Below are positions 6,952 to 17,112 of a stretch of 64,000 nucleotides of DNA, in pieces. Below the pieces are notes generated by a model. It worked only from the letters and a program-made list of their open reading frames with translations, was not told the DNA's origin and ran no database searches. Both the position numbers and the translations under genes were made by a program. Each line of letters begins with the position of its first letter. Position 1 is the stretch's first letter. The DNA comes from an uncultured Bacteroidota bacterium (GTDB taxonomy: Bacteria; Bacteroidota; Bacteroidia; Chitinophagales; Chitinophagaceae): positions 1 through 64,000 of the forward strand of contig CAINUN010000076.1 of the NCBI GenBank assembly GCA_903853805.1. The letters are read 5' to 3'.

Positions 6952-9900
6952 TTAGTCTTTTATGATTTTAATAGTTCCTGTTCTGCCTTCATCGTCTTTG
7001 TATCGAACAAAGTAAATGCCGCTTGACCAGTTGGTCGTTGACAGTTCACAGTTGACAGTTGATGAAAGTGCTTTTACTGCAACTTGTTGTCCCATCGAAT
7101 TCATGATTTCAACGGTTGGATTCGTTGGATTTTGAATTCCTGAAACATCCACCGTCAATAGATCACTTACAGGATTTGGATAAGCGCTGATAACAAAACT
7201 ACCATTGGTGGTTCCAATTTCTTGTTTGGATGTTGTTTGGGTTACCACTGTTGGGATTGACGTTCCTGTACAACCTGTTTTGGTGACTGCTACTGAATAA
7301 TTACCGCCTGTTGTTGCGATGTATTGTTTCGCTGTTGCATTGGCAATAGGAGTACCATCTTTATACCACTGCCAGCTAACACCACTTGATGGCATTGCAT
7401 TCAACTTCACATTTCCTGTAGATGAAATAGTGGTTGAACTCATTGCATTGATGGTTGCAGTAGGAATTGGATTGACTTTAGTAGTAATGCTGCTTGCAGA
7501 AGTTTTGCTTACGCAACCATTATTATCGGTCACAATTACTTTAAACTTGCCTGCTACATTGGTCGTAAACGATGCGTTTGACCCTGTGTTTTCTGTAATA
7601 GCACCGTTTATCCAAGAATAGTTAGTGCCACCTGTTGGCGTTGCATTCATGGTACAAATATCACCTGCGCAGAATGTAGTAGGTGTTGTAGCAGCGATGC
7701 TTGCAATTGGTAAAGGATTCACTTGTACCGTTGCTGTATTGCTTGGTGTACTTGAACAACCATTGAGTTTGGCAACAACAGTATAATCACCTGCTGTTTT
7801 AATGATTTTAGAAGCACCGCTTCCAATAGAGGTTCCATTGTTGTACCAAGTATAACTATAACCAGAAATAGAAGGTGCTGTCAAGGTTACACTGCCACCT
7901 GCGCAGAAGGTTGTAGCTCCTGATGCAATAAATTCAGCAGTAGGTTGTGGCTTCACAATGAACGATTTATTGTTCGAAGTTTTGTTACAACCTGTCCAAC
8001 TTATGGTTAATGAAACATTACCACCACTTGCAGCGTTGATGCTGTAAGTATCGTTGGTTTCACCGGCAATTGGAGCGCCATCTAAGTTCCATTGCAAATC
8101 TGCATTCGTGAATGCAGCAGCGTTTGAGTCTATTACAAATTGAACAGCATTTGGTTCACAAACGGTGCTTCCGCCTACTGTCTTAATCTTCACTTTACAA
8201 GGCAATGCTTTGAACACTAAAGCAAAACGATTAGCTCCTTTAGTATTCGTATCAGCAGTGATTGCGAAAGCATAGTTTGGTGTTGCTTTAATATCCTGAA
8301 GAGTGTTGTTGAATTTATCTAAGAGATAAACATCGCCAATAAAATTGGTATGCTCGGTAAAGCCAAGGTTATAGTTAGCAGTTGTTCCATCTACAAACAA
8401 AGCAACGGTGTCGTTAGTAGCCGGTGTCATTGTTGGGCGAGATTGGATTGCCATTTTATCGCTTGCTTTCATAGTAGCAACCATCTTACCACTGTTCATA
8501 GAACGGGCGTCATAATCTTGTGTATAGGTCAAACTTCCGTTAGCACTATAATCTATCAAGGCTTCGTCAATACTATTAGTAGCGCTTGAGGTATCATAAA
8601 GAGAGACTCTGATTCTATCCAAATCAGCACCATTTTTAAACATACCTGATTGCTGTGTGCCTGCTTTTTGTGCTTCGTTGAAGGAAACCGTATTGGAAGT
8701 ACTAATGTTTTCTACAAAGAATGCCTGACCAGATGCAATGATTTGATGATTTGCATAACCAGTTGAGAAGTTTGCATTTCCTACGCTTGGAACATAAGTA
8801 GCATAAACACCTGCGCCTTTTTCAGGGCTATATGCCCAGAACTTATTGGCAATAACACCACTATTATCACTTTGGAATTGAGTGAAGTTTAAGTCTGCAG
8901 GGTATGGATTACCTAATAAGGTAAAGCCATTATTTACTCCTGAAACCGGAACTGTAAAGGTTCCTTGTGCGACTGTTCCTGTTGCACTTAGGGTAACTGC
9001 ATTTGGTGTTGGTGGATTGGTAAATAACAAAGCGCATCCTTGTGCTCTTGTTCCGCGTACTAATACTCTATAACCAGTTCCTGGAGTTAAATTAACTGAA
9101 GTATTTGCTATAGAATTCCATTTTGGTGTAGTCGTTTGGTCGTAATAAAACATTGTTGGCGCATTGGTTCCAGAGGCATCAAATCCATTGCTATTAGTAG
9201 TTGGTTGACTGCCAGATGAACCTGATTGACAACTAGTACCACCTGTACCAGGACCCGTTACATGGATTTGTGTTTGCCAACTGTTTGCCACACTTTGTGT
9301 AACCGGTGATGCTAAGAACGAATATTTACGGCTTCCTTTTGCAGGAACATAGCGCTCAACGGTTACGTTGGTTGCACCGTTTAAGGTTCCTGTTATTTGA
9401 GCCAATTTTGCCGTTCCAGTATTGTCTGATTGGAAAGTTACACTCTTGCCATTCCAATTAGCAGTTCCTTGAATCGTAAGTGTTTTTGTTGGGGCAACTT
9501 TTAAAGTACCTGTTCCGTTGATGGTAAGGGTTTTGCCTGAAGCCAAGGTTAGATTTACGTCTAAGGTTGGTGAACCACTTGAGATAAGAATATCACGAGT
9601 ACCATCTGGTATTGAACTGCAAGACCAGTTGCCTGTATTGTTCCAAGAATTGCTGATAGCACCAGTCCAAGTATTGGTATTTACAATAGCAGTAACTGCA
9701 TGGGTACCTGTACAACCATTACCATTGGTAATGGTCATAGTCCCATTATAGGTTCCTTCAGTAGTTCCTGCAGGAATTGAAATGTCACTTATTGTACCAC
9801 TTCCTGAATTGAAACTTTTGCTTGTACTTCCTTGGCTTGTTAAACCTGACCATGCAATGCTGTATGAAGTTGGGCTTTGTGTTGTTCCGTTATAGTCAAT

Positions 9901-12900
9901 AGTAATATTTTGACCAGCAGCACTATAGCAAGAAGAGCCACTTAAAGTACCCGTGATGGTTGGGTTATCGTTTACGGTAAGAGCCACATTTTGTGACGCT
10001 GAACATCCATTGCTTGTAGCAGTTACAGTATAGGTAATGCCAGCACTAACGTTAGAGGCAGAAGGATTTGAAATGTTAGTAGCACTTAAATTAGTAGATG
10101 GTGACCAACTGTAGTTCGGAACAGGAGGTGTAAAAGAATATGTTATTCTTGAATTATTTGATGAGCTACCTAGATTACTAACCAAGGGAGAACCGGTTGT
10201 GGTGCCAGAACCCGCAGCAATATTATTTGTAGTAAAAGTTGATGCTAAAGTAAAGGTAGGTGATGTTCCTATGGTTACATAACCTGCAGTTGTTGCTGTA
10301 TTACTTGTTGAAAGTCCAATTGACTTTGTAGTTGAAGAGCTACTTGCGTTATATATTTCACCATACACAAAATCAATTTTTCCGGTAGCTTCATTTAACC
10401 AAACTTGCATGTTTCCCGCATTAGTAAGGTTAGGGGTATAGTGGATGTAAAATTGATTCCATTCAATTACTAATTTATGATTTCCTGTTGAGCCTGTCAA
10501 TTTGTACTTAATACCTCCATTTACTTCATTATCACCAGCCATAGGGAATAAATAGGCTGTGTTTGCAGCAGGTGCAGTAATATTTGTTCCGATAATGGCA
10601 CTAGCACCAGATGAGGTATGAAACTGTAATTGACCATTAGAATTTACACTGTAATGTGAATATGATACACCGCCATACACAAAATTAAAGCCAATAGCTG
10701 TAACAATACTCGCAACGTCATCATTATTGCCTGTTAATAAACTTGTAGCACCGGTACTAATATCATCTAATGACCCTGAACTAGAAGAACTAAATGTATA
10801 ATTATTGATTCCTGAATTAATAAATGCAGTTGCAGTAAGATTGGTACTACCACCACTACAAAAATTATTTAATGAAGAAGTAGCCAAATTAAATGTCAAA
10901 GATGTTGAAACAGTAATTGCTGTTGTTGCTGTATTAACACATCCATGAACGTCTGTGCCAGTAACTGTATATGTTTGTGTAGAAGTTGGAGACGCTGTTA
11001 TGCTGGAGCCTGTTGTTGCAGAAAGACCCGTAGAAGGAGCCCAACTATAGGTGCTTGCACCACCTGCAGTTAAGGAAACAGCAGAACCACCAGGCGTACA
11101 ATAAGTGGCTGATGAAGGCGTAACTGTAACCGAAGGTAAAGAATAAATACCCACACTTGCTACTGTTGATGTTACACTAGCACAAACACCACTTGTTACA
11201 ACAACTCTGTAATAGGTGGTCGAAGTTAATGTACCTGTTGATGTGGTTGAAGCAGTCTGTCCACTAATATTACTCCATGTTGAACTATCAGCTGATGACT
11301 GCCATTGTCTTGTGCCTGTTACCCCTGCAGAGGTGATTGTTGTTGAACCACCACTACAAAGTGAAGTAGCAGTAGCTGTTGCTGTTCCTCCAACAGAAGT
11401 TGGGTTCACTGTGATGGTAACAGTTGATGTAGAAGCTGTACAAGGAGAATTCGAAATTGTCCAAGTCAGTACATAAGAACCTGCACCACCAGCTGGTGTA
11501 AATACTGCTGCAGGATCTGTTGTGCTACTAAACTGAGAGCCTAATGTGCTTGGTCCAGTTACTGTCCATGCACCAGTACCTACACTTGGTGTATTTGCAG
11601 CCAAAGTAGCAGTTGATCCTAAACATATAGTTTGTTGACTACCTGCAACAGAAGTTGTAGGTGCTTGTGTAATACTAATAGAAGGTTCTGTAGATGTTGC
11701 AGCAGCACATACACCGCTTGTTACTAATGCTCTATAATTTATTGCTGATGATAAAGCGGGTGTAGTATATGTTGCAGTTGTTGCACCACTACCGCCAATT
11801 ACAGTACCCCAGCTACTACCATTATAATATTGCCATTGAATAGTACCTGTATAACCGGTAACACTTACAGTTGTTGTGCTTCCACTACAAACTGGACTTG
11901 CTGTAGGAGTTGCTGTACCTCCTACTGATGTAGGATTTATGGTTACAGAAACTGCTTGTGTAGCAGTACAACCACTTGCATTGGTAATGGTCATAGTTCC
12001 GGTATAAGTTCCAGCAACAAGACCTGCATTGATATTAATATCAGTTATTGAACCACTACCTGATGCAAAACTTAAACTTGTACTATTTTGATCTGATAGA
12101 CCAGCAGAATTTGCAGCAGCATTCCAATCTATTGAATATGAAGTAGGGGAACCTGTTGTCGCAGAATAGCTCAATGAACTTGTTTGTGCACTAGCATTAA
12201 AGCAAGCTTGTGCAACCGTACCACTTGTAGTGATACTTATGTCACTAGTTGCTTGTGTAATCGTATTTGAATTTGAACTCAAACTGTTTGTACTAAATGC
12301 TCTTACTCTATAATAGTAAGTAGTTCCTTTAGTTAGCCCCGTTACAGATTTTGTGGTATCACCTACAGTTAGGTCTTGATATCCAGACACGTAATTTGTG
12401 GCATTTCCTTCAACTAAGATATCATCTATATTTGCAGATCCACTAGCTGCAACTGTTGAACCATTTACACTTGTATTAGATGTCATTACCCACCTTAAGG
12501 AAACGGAAGTTTGATTATCACAAGCACTTGGTAATGATAAATTGGTAAGTACACCAGCGGTATAATTATTTCCTACACTAGGGACAGTACCACCAGACAC
12601 ATCAGCATAAGTACCAGAGCCAATTTTATATTGCAATTTGAAATCGCGGGGTGCAGTATTTGAGCCCCTTTGCTTTGAGGAAATTCTAGTGTTATAATAA
12701 CCAATCGTTGTGAATTCTACTTCCCAATATTTTGAGCCATTACCTCCTCCATCCCATCCTGTAGCATTTGCTGAATTAGTAGTTGCTCCTGAAGCTGGAA
12801 AATTTAACCCAGTTGCTCCAGTAATAGAAATTGTTTTACTGCTATTTGCAGCAATTCCACCATCAGCAGTTGCATCGGCTGAATTACTTGGAAAATCCCA

Positions 12901-15900
12901 AGAAACTACATTTGTAAATGACGCTGACAAGAAACTTGAATTAGTACCAACATCCAGCCTATAGCTACTTGCACCAGCCACAGAACTCCAGTTTGCTGTA
13001 AAATTATCACATACAACATTGGTTGCTGATTTTGCTGTTGGTGTGCCTATTGCTGTTGTCAATTGACTTCCTGTGCCATAAGCACCATTACCACCAGCAT
13101 TCACCGCTCTTACTCTGAAATAATAAGTGGTGTTTGGAGATAAACCAGTTACAGTTGTTGGAGAAGTTGCAGTTATGCCACTATATCCAGAAACAGGAGT
13201 TGTAAAGCCAGCATCGGTAGTTACGTCTAATTGATAAGATGCTGCACCTGTTACTCCTGTCCAAGTAATATCAAAACTCGCAGCAGCAACATTTGTTGCT
13301 GAAGGAGATGGTGCTGCACTTAATGTAGAGGTACTACTTGTTAAAGGACTTGTTGTATTATAATCTATTATTGAGCCGCTATTGTTATAAGCAAAAACAA
13401 AAGTATAGTAGGTAGTTCCTATGCTTAAGCTTGCATTACTAATACCACTAACAGTTGCGCCTACACTAGCAATAGTACCGCCGCCTAAACTTCCTCCTTG
13501 TGTATATGTAGTACCATCAACCGGTGATGCACTTAATGAACTACTTGTGCTTCTAATTACAATATATCCATCAGGACTTCCTGAAGCTGCTGTAAATGCT
13601 GTATTGAAGGAATTAATGGACTGGCTACTAAAAACTAAACTTGTTGGTTGAGATGCAGGTTCCGCTTTTGCTGTAGTTGCACTAGATGTAGCACCGCTAG
13701 AATAAAAATTAGCTGCATCATAAGAATATGTTTTGTAGAAATACTGTGTATTGGCACTTAATGAAGTATGATTTGTTATGGAACCTGCTGCTCCATTATA
13801 CCAAATAGTGCCTCCTACGAAACTACTTCCTGCACTTCCTGCCGCAACTCCATCTGTTGGAGTTGAAAAAGTTCCTGTACCATTAAACACTACCACAATA
13901 TTGTTGCTATTACTATTAGCAGTAGCTGAAAGATTTATTTGTGTAGAAGAGGATGCAGTTGCAGAAAAACTTGGATTGGCTGGCGAAGTTCCTGTACCGC
14001 TTAAGGCAACTGTAGCATCTGATGCTGCGGTAGTGCTAGCTGTAATATTCCCTGAATAGGCACTTACTGCTGTTGGTTTAAAACGAACATAAATAGTAGT
14101 AGAAGAAACCGTAGTTCCTGTAGGTGATAAATTAATAGGATTGGTTGCTGCAAAAGAACCGCCTGTTCCTGTTGATATTTCATATCCTGATGGAGGTGTA
14201 ATACTTATATCTCCTCTTACTGTTCCCGAAATAGTAAAACTCTTTTCGCTGCTCGTAGTATTTACTGCTTGGCTACCAAAAGCGGTAACGGTACCCACTG
14301 AAATACTTTCTGCCAATGCAGTAAGGGTAATATTATTAGTAGTCAATGCGCCATTTAAAGTAAGAATACCTGCTGCTACCGTAACATTGAAATTAGTAAC
14401 ATTGGCATCAAAATCTCCTGAGTAAGTAAGATTCAAAGTAACTGAGGTCGTACTATTATAAGTTACAGAACCTATGCTTAATCCTGTTGGAGCATTATTC
14501 AATGTAAAATCACCCACAGTTGGTGTAGCAGTGTTAAAGGTTTCGTTGGCTAAACTCAATGTTAGTCCATAACCGTTTAAATTTTGTTCTGCAACGGGTC
14601 CTGAAATACTTGCTGATGGTGCGCTTGGCGCTACAGGAGTTGCACTTGTACTACTTGTAGCCGTGCCATCTCCTACAGCATTTACCGCTTTGATTTGAAT
14701 ATTATAAGCAGTACCGTTAGATAGCGCTGTTGTTCCGTCAGATGAAATAGTAGTGATAATTATAGAAGTTGCTGTTGTTCCAGTTTGTCTTGTCAAAAAT
14801 GTCGTACCACCATCTGTAGAATATTTATAAGTTGTTATTGCTGTTCCACCATCACTTCCTGCTGTAAAGGCAACAGTTAAACTTTGATCACCAGGTGTTA
14901 TACTTGTGATAGATGGTACAGAAGGAGTTGTAGCATTTACGGTTAAAGTACCTGTATTGTATGAAATATTATAGTTCGCAGTATTACCCGTTGAAAGGGT
15001 TAATACACTTGGTGTAATTGTATAATTGCCTACTGCGGCTGATGCAGTATTGCCCGCAGGAGAACCACTATAACCAAGTGTTACACCACTTGCAGCATCT
15101 GAATTTTGTAAACCTGAAACCGTATAGTTGGTATTTAAAGTACCAGAAGTAGGTGCTGTTGCCCCATAGTTTTTACTTTGATTAGATGCAGTAACAGTTA
15201 ATGGTGCTGCAGTAACTGTTAAAGTGCCTGCAGCATAATTTATTGAATAATTGCCTGCTGTAAATGTGCCTCCTGTTGCTGCCGAAGGAGTAATTGTTGA
15301 GGTACTACCCGCTGCATTGGTAGTAGCCGTAGCGCCCGCACCATAAGTAAGAGTTACACTACCTATAGTTTCACTATTTTTTAAAGTGCCACTTGTAATG
15401 GTATATGCTGTTGAACCAGTTACAGGTGATGACTGTGTCGAACCAAATGTTTTATTAGCATTATTGGCAGTTATTGTTATTGCTGCAGTTGTAACTGCAT
15501 TACCGCTAGCAGCAGTTGTAATATTCACTGTAGATGCACCTGTGCTTGTAAGCGCAATTGTATTGCTATTATAAGAACCAGAAACAGCAGCTGTTGCTTT
15601 TAGACGAATGTGTAGTCTTCCAGTTACACTACCACTTGTAGGTGTATAATTAACAGTATCTTGATAAGTAGAACTATCTCTTGATACCTGAAAACCTGTG
15701 GGCGCGGTTGCTACAATGTTTGCAGTAAGATTAGAACCTGAAATTGAAAATCCTTGTGCTGTTGAAGCACTGCCATAAGTAGTAGAAAATGCAGCGGTAG
15801 TTGAAGCACCTGTGATAGTTGGGGTGGCTGCTGCTGCTGCAAGAGAAGTCCATGCTGCAGAAGATGAAGCACCATATGCCAATCTTATAGCATCAAATTG

Positions 15901-16608
15901 GACTGCGGGTGTGTTAGAGTTTAGATTACGCCAAAGAAATGTATTGTATGTAGTATTGGTTGGATCACTAGCACTTGTTTGAGTAGCCTCTGGTGTTACG
16001 TTTGCTATCAAATCTGAACTTAAACTAGGGTTAATCCATATTTTAGCTTTATCATTTGAACTGCCTGATATAGATTCATAACTTAGCACTACTAAGTATG
16101 TTGTACCTACGTTTAGATTAGTAGTTCCATATACCGCTGTAGCTTGAGTAGAAACGCCTAGATTATATACGCCTGCTGTTGCAGTTAACTTTGTCCATAA
16201 TCTTGCTATATAATTAGACCCACCATCATTAATTGCAAAAACATATTGACCAGTAATTGTACACGCTGTCACTTTTAAGAGAAGGGAGTAATAAATAGTA
16301 TTGGTACCCAGTAATGTACCAGTTGCAAAAGCTTTAGTATATACTTTTGCATTAGAAGAAGGTGTTCCAGCTACAATATAATTTCCACCACCACCGTTAT
16401 ATCCTGATGACGTTAATGCAGTTCCTGGTGCAGTGACTGTTAGGTCTGGTCCAATTCCAGAATTTGCCCAACTACCCTGAGTTCCTAATGATCCAGTAGT
16501 ATAACTAGTAAAATCATCGTAAATCTGAAGCTGCCCCCACCCCACACTTGCATAAAGGCTAAACAAAAGAGATAACAATACGGAAAGGAGTAAACGTGTA
16601 TTCCTCAT
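6952..16608 (-). CDS. Giant multi-domain T9SS-exported adhesin
   Basis: This 3218-residue surface protein starts with a signal peptide (1 to about 25). It then has a jelly-roll/LamG-like region (about 28-260), two MBG-type repeats (about 374-555), an Fn3 domain (about 558-660), several Ig-like and choice-of-anchor-like repeats, two further Fn3 domains (about 1096-1450, the second interrupted by a ~170-residue insert), and paired Cys-containing Ig-like repeats (about 1569-1820). A conserved Bacteroidota surface region (about 2330-2700) and PKD/Ig-like repeats follow. A type A T9SS C-terminal sorting domain (about 3140-3218, starting SAYPNPVSD) ends the protein. It is very rich in Thr, Ser and Gly. 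It should be exported by SecYEG and T9SS and anchored or released at the cell surface, probably for adhesion or gliding. No enzyme domain is seen. It heads the run containing the exosortase genes. Confidence 0.92.
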   Translation of the reverse strand: MRNTRLLLSVLLSLLFSLYASVGWGQLQIYDDFTSYTTGSLGTQGSWANSGIGPDLTVTAPGTALTSSGYNGGGGNYIVAGTPSSNAKVYTKAFATGTLLGTNTIYYSLLLKVTACTITGQYVFAINDGGSNYIARLWTKLTATAGVYNLGVSTQATAVYGTTNLNVGTTYLVVLSYESISGSSNDKAKIWINPSLSSDLIANVTPEATQTSASDPTNTTYNTFLWRNLNSNTPAVQFDAIRLAYGASSSAAWTSLAAAAATPTITGASTTAAFSTTYGSASTAQGFSISGSNLTANIVATAPTGFQVSRDSSTYQDTVNYTPTSGSVTGRLHIRLKATAAVSGSYNSNTIALTSTGASTVNITTAASGNAVTTAAITITANNANKTFGSTQSSPVTGSTAYTITSGTLKNSETIGSVTLTYGAGATATTNAAGSTSTITPSAATGGTFTAGNYSINYAAGTLTVTAAPLTVTASNQSKNYGATAPTSGTLNTNYTVSGLQNSDAASGVTLGYSGSPAGNTASAAVGNYTITPSVLTLSTGNTANYNISYNTGTLTVNATTPSVPSITSITPGDQSLTVAFTAGSDGGTAITTYKYSTDGGTTFLTRQTGTTATSIIITTISSDGTTALSNGTAYNIQIKAVNAVGDGTATSSTSATPVAPSAPSASISGPVAEQNLNGYGLTLSLANETFNTATPTVGDFTLNNAPTGLSIGSVTYNSTTSVTLNLTYSGDFDANVTNFNVTVAAGILTLNGALTTNNITLTALAESISVGTVTAFGSQAVNTTSSEKSFTISGTVRGDISITPPSGYEISTGTGGSFAATNPINLSPTGTTVSSTTIYVRFKPTAVSAYSGNITASTTAASDATVALSGTGTSPANPSFSATASSSTQINLSATANSNSNNIVVVFNGTGTFSTPTDGVAAGSAGSSFVGGTIWYNGAAGSITNHTSLSANTQYFYKTYSYDAANFYSSGATSSATTAKAEPASQPTSLVFSSQSINSFNTAFTAASGSPDGYIVIRSTSSSLSASPVDGTTYTQGGSLGGGTIASVGATVSGISNASLSIGTTYYTFVFAYNNSGSIIDYNTTSPLTSSTSTLSAAPSPSATNVAAASFDITWTGVTGAASYQLDVTTDAGFTTPVSGYSGITATSPTTVTGLSPNTTYYFRVRAVNAGGNGAYGTGSQLTTAIGTPTAKSATNVVCDNFTANWSSVAGASSYRLDVGTNSSFLSASFTNVVSWDFPSNSADATADGGIAANSSKTISITGATGLNFPASGATTNSANATGWDGGGNGSKYWEVEFTTIGYYNTRISSKQRGSNTAPRDFKLQYKIGSGTYADVSGGTVPSVGNNYTAGVLTNLSLPSACDNQTSVSLRWVMTSNTSVNGSTVAASGSANIDDILVEGNATNYVSGYQDLTVGDTTKSVTGLTKGTTYYYRVRAFSTNSLSSNSNTITQATSDISITTSGTVAQACFNASAQTSSLSYSATTGSPTSYSIDWNAAANSAGLSDQNSTSLSFASGSGSITDININAGLVAGTYTGTMTITNASGCTATQAVSVTINPTSVGGTATPTASPVCSGSTTTVSVTGYTGTIQWQYYNGSSWGTVIGGSGATTATYTTPALSSAINYRALVTSGVCAAATSTEPSISITQAPTTSVAGSQQTICLGSTATLAANTPSVGTGAWTVTGPSTLGSQFSSTTDPAAVFTPAGGAGSYVLTWTISNSPCTASTSTVTITVNPTSVGGTATATATSLCSGGSTTITSAGVTGTRQWQSSADSSTWSNISGQTASTTSTGTLTSTTYYRVVVTSGVCASVTSTVASVGIYSLPSVTVTPSSATYCTPGGSAVSLTAGGASTYSWAPSTGLSATTGSSITASPTSTQTYTVTGTDVHGCVNTATTAITVSTSLTFNLATSSLNNFCSGGSTNLTATAFINSGINNYTFSSSSSGSLDDISTGATSLLTGNNDDVASIVTAIGFNFVYGGVSYSHYSVNSNGQLQFHTSSGASAIIGTNITAPAANTAYLFPMAGDNEVNGGIKYKLTGSTGNHKLVIEWNQFYIHYTPNLTNAGNMQVWLNEATGKIDFVYGEIYNASSSSTTKSIGLSTSNTATTAGYVTIGTSPTFTLASTFTTNNIAAGSGTTTGSPLVSNLGSSSNNSRITYSFTPPVPNYSWSPSTNLSATNISNPSASNVSAGITYTVTATSNGCSASQNVALTVNDNPTITGTLSGSSCYSAAGQNITIDYNGTTQSPTSYSIAWSGLTSQGSTSKSFNSGSGTISDISIPAGTTEGTYNGTMTITNGNGCTGTHAVTAIVNTNTWTGAISNSWNNTGNWSCSSIPDGTRDILISSGSPTLDVNLTLASGKTLTINGTGTLKVAPTKTLTIQGTANWNGKSVTFQSDNTGTAKLAQITGTLNGATNVTVERYVPAKGSRKYSFLASPVTQSVANSWQTQIHVTGPGTGGTSCQSGSSGSQPTTNSNGFDASGTNAPTMFYYDQTTTPKWNSIANTSVNLTPGTGYRVLVRGTRAQGCALLFTNPPTPNAVTLSATGTVAQGTFTVPVSGVNNGFTLLGNPYPADLNFTQFQSDNSGVIANKFWAYSPEKGAGVYATYVPSVGNANFSTGYANHQIIASGQAFFVENISTSNTVSFNEAQKAGTQQSGMFKNGADLDRIRVSLYDTSSATNSIDEALIDYSANGSLTYTQDYDARSMNSGKMVATMKASDKMAIQSRPTMTPATNDTVALFVDGTTANYNLGFTEHTNFIGDVYLLDKFNNTLQDIKATPNYAFAITADTNTKGANRFALVFKALPCKVKIKTVGGSTVCEPNAVQFVIDSNAAAFTNADLQWNLDGAPIAGETNDTYSINAASGGNVSLTISWTGCNKTSNNKSFIVKPQPTAEFIASGATTFCAGGSVTLTAPSISGYSYTWYNNGTSIGSGASKIIKTAGDYTVVAKLNGCSSTPSNTATVQVNPLPIASIAATTPTTFCAGDICTMNATPTGGTNYSWINGAITENTGSNASFTTNVAGKFKVIVTDNNGCVSKTSASSITTKVNPIPTATINAMSSTTISSTGNVKLNAMPSSGVSWQWYKDGTPIANATAKQYIATTGGNYSVAVTKTGCTGTSIPTVVTQTTSKQEIGTTNGSFVISAYPNPVSDLLTVDVSGIQNPTNPTVEIMNSMGQQVAVKALSSTVNCELSTTNWSSGIYFVRYKDDEGRTGTIKIIKD
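7037..7064. repeat. Short GTTGACAGTT repeats inside the adhesin sorting domain
   Basis: The words GTTGACAGTT, CACAGTT and GTTGACAGTT follow each other in frame within the T9SS sorting domain, encoding part of a STVNCELST segment. This word is reminiscent of simple repeats often found between genes in Bacteroidota, so it may be an in-frame repeat expansion. Confidence 0.5.
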
Positions 16609-16658
16609 AGAATTGATTTTATGGAAATGAAAAAGTTAAACGGCAGTTAAAAAGTTAT

Positions 16659-16689
16659 CAAAAATAGCCGATTTTCTTAAACTACAAAA
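16659..16689 (-). promoter_or_regulatory. Bacteroidota-type promoter of the adhesin operon
   Basis: On the minus strand a TTTTG box (complement of 16685-16689) lies 18 bases before TATTTTTG (complement of 16659-16666), a full match to TAnnTTTG. This places the transcription start about 40-45 nt before the adhesin ATG at 16608. Confidence 0.65.
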
Positions 16690-16822
16690 TCTTTCTGCTC
16701 GTTTTTCAAGATGCTTAATGATAAAGTAATATTGGACTATGTTGGGGGTAGGGGTAGCATTGTATTTATCACTCTTAAAAACTGCCATCGTCGCTGGCAA
16801 ACTCAATAGACTACCCTATTCA

Positions 16823-17004
16823 CCGAACCTCCTCGAACACTTTACCCATTGGGTGATGCCTCCACTGAACTCCCTTTATCACTTTACCTATTGGGGAGAG
16901 GCTTCACAGAACTTCTGTGGTCAAAACACCAATTGGGAGGAGCCGCCGCAGAACCTCTTTGTCCCAATTACCCATAGGGAGGAGGCACCACAGAAGTTCT
17001 GTGG
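16823..17004 (+). repeat. Imperfect 42-bp tandem repeats
   Basis: Units begin at 16823, 16865, 16907, 16949 and 16991, exactly 42 bp apart, giving four full copies and one partial copy. Each begins with a CxGAAC-like word and ends with a GGGAGGAGCC-like word. The third and fifth copies begin within perfect inverted repeats: CACAGAA-C-TTCTGTG at 16905-16919 and CCACAGAA-G-TTCTGTGG at 16988-17004. The period is a multiple of three, and a 94-codon frame (16739-17023, plus strand) reads through as 14-residue repeats of the type PQNF-C/V-x4-REE. Whether this is translated, a structured RNA or a spacer repeat is open. Confidence 0.75.
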
Positions 17005-17020
17005 ACTAATTTTTGGGTGC

Positions 17021-17086
17021 TAAGTGGGAAAACACCGCTGTTTTTAGCCATTTTTTAGACTATAAGTGGGAAAACAGTGTTTTATC
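17021..17086 (+). repeat. Pair of hairpin-forming repeats 42 bp apart
   Basis: The word TAAGTGGGAAAACA occurs at 17021 and again at 17063, keeping the 42-bp spacing of the preceding tandem array although the sequence differs. Each copy can fold: AAAACA with TGTTTT around CCGC at 17029-17044, and AAAAC with GTTTT around AGT at 17071-17083. Confidence 0.6.
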
Positions 17087-17112
17087 CTTTATTGCTGCAT
17101 GCAAATTTGACC

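Noticed and set aside
7319-15574. Many plus-strand open frames opposite the adhesin gene
   Set aside because: They are rich in Val, Ala, Pro and Leu because they read the complement of Thr/Ser/Gly/Asn-rich codons. All are shadows of the 3218-residue gene.
6952-16608. Repeats inside the adhesin considered as a CRISPR array or mobile element
   Set aside because: They are divergent protein-domain repeats in one frame, with no short constant repeats, spacers or transposase genes.
16739-17023. 94-codon plus-strand open frame across the 42-bp repeats
   Set aside because: It has no family features and its coding look comes from the 14-codon repeat period. It is treated as part of the repeat region, although a transcript may pass through it.
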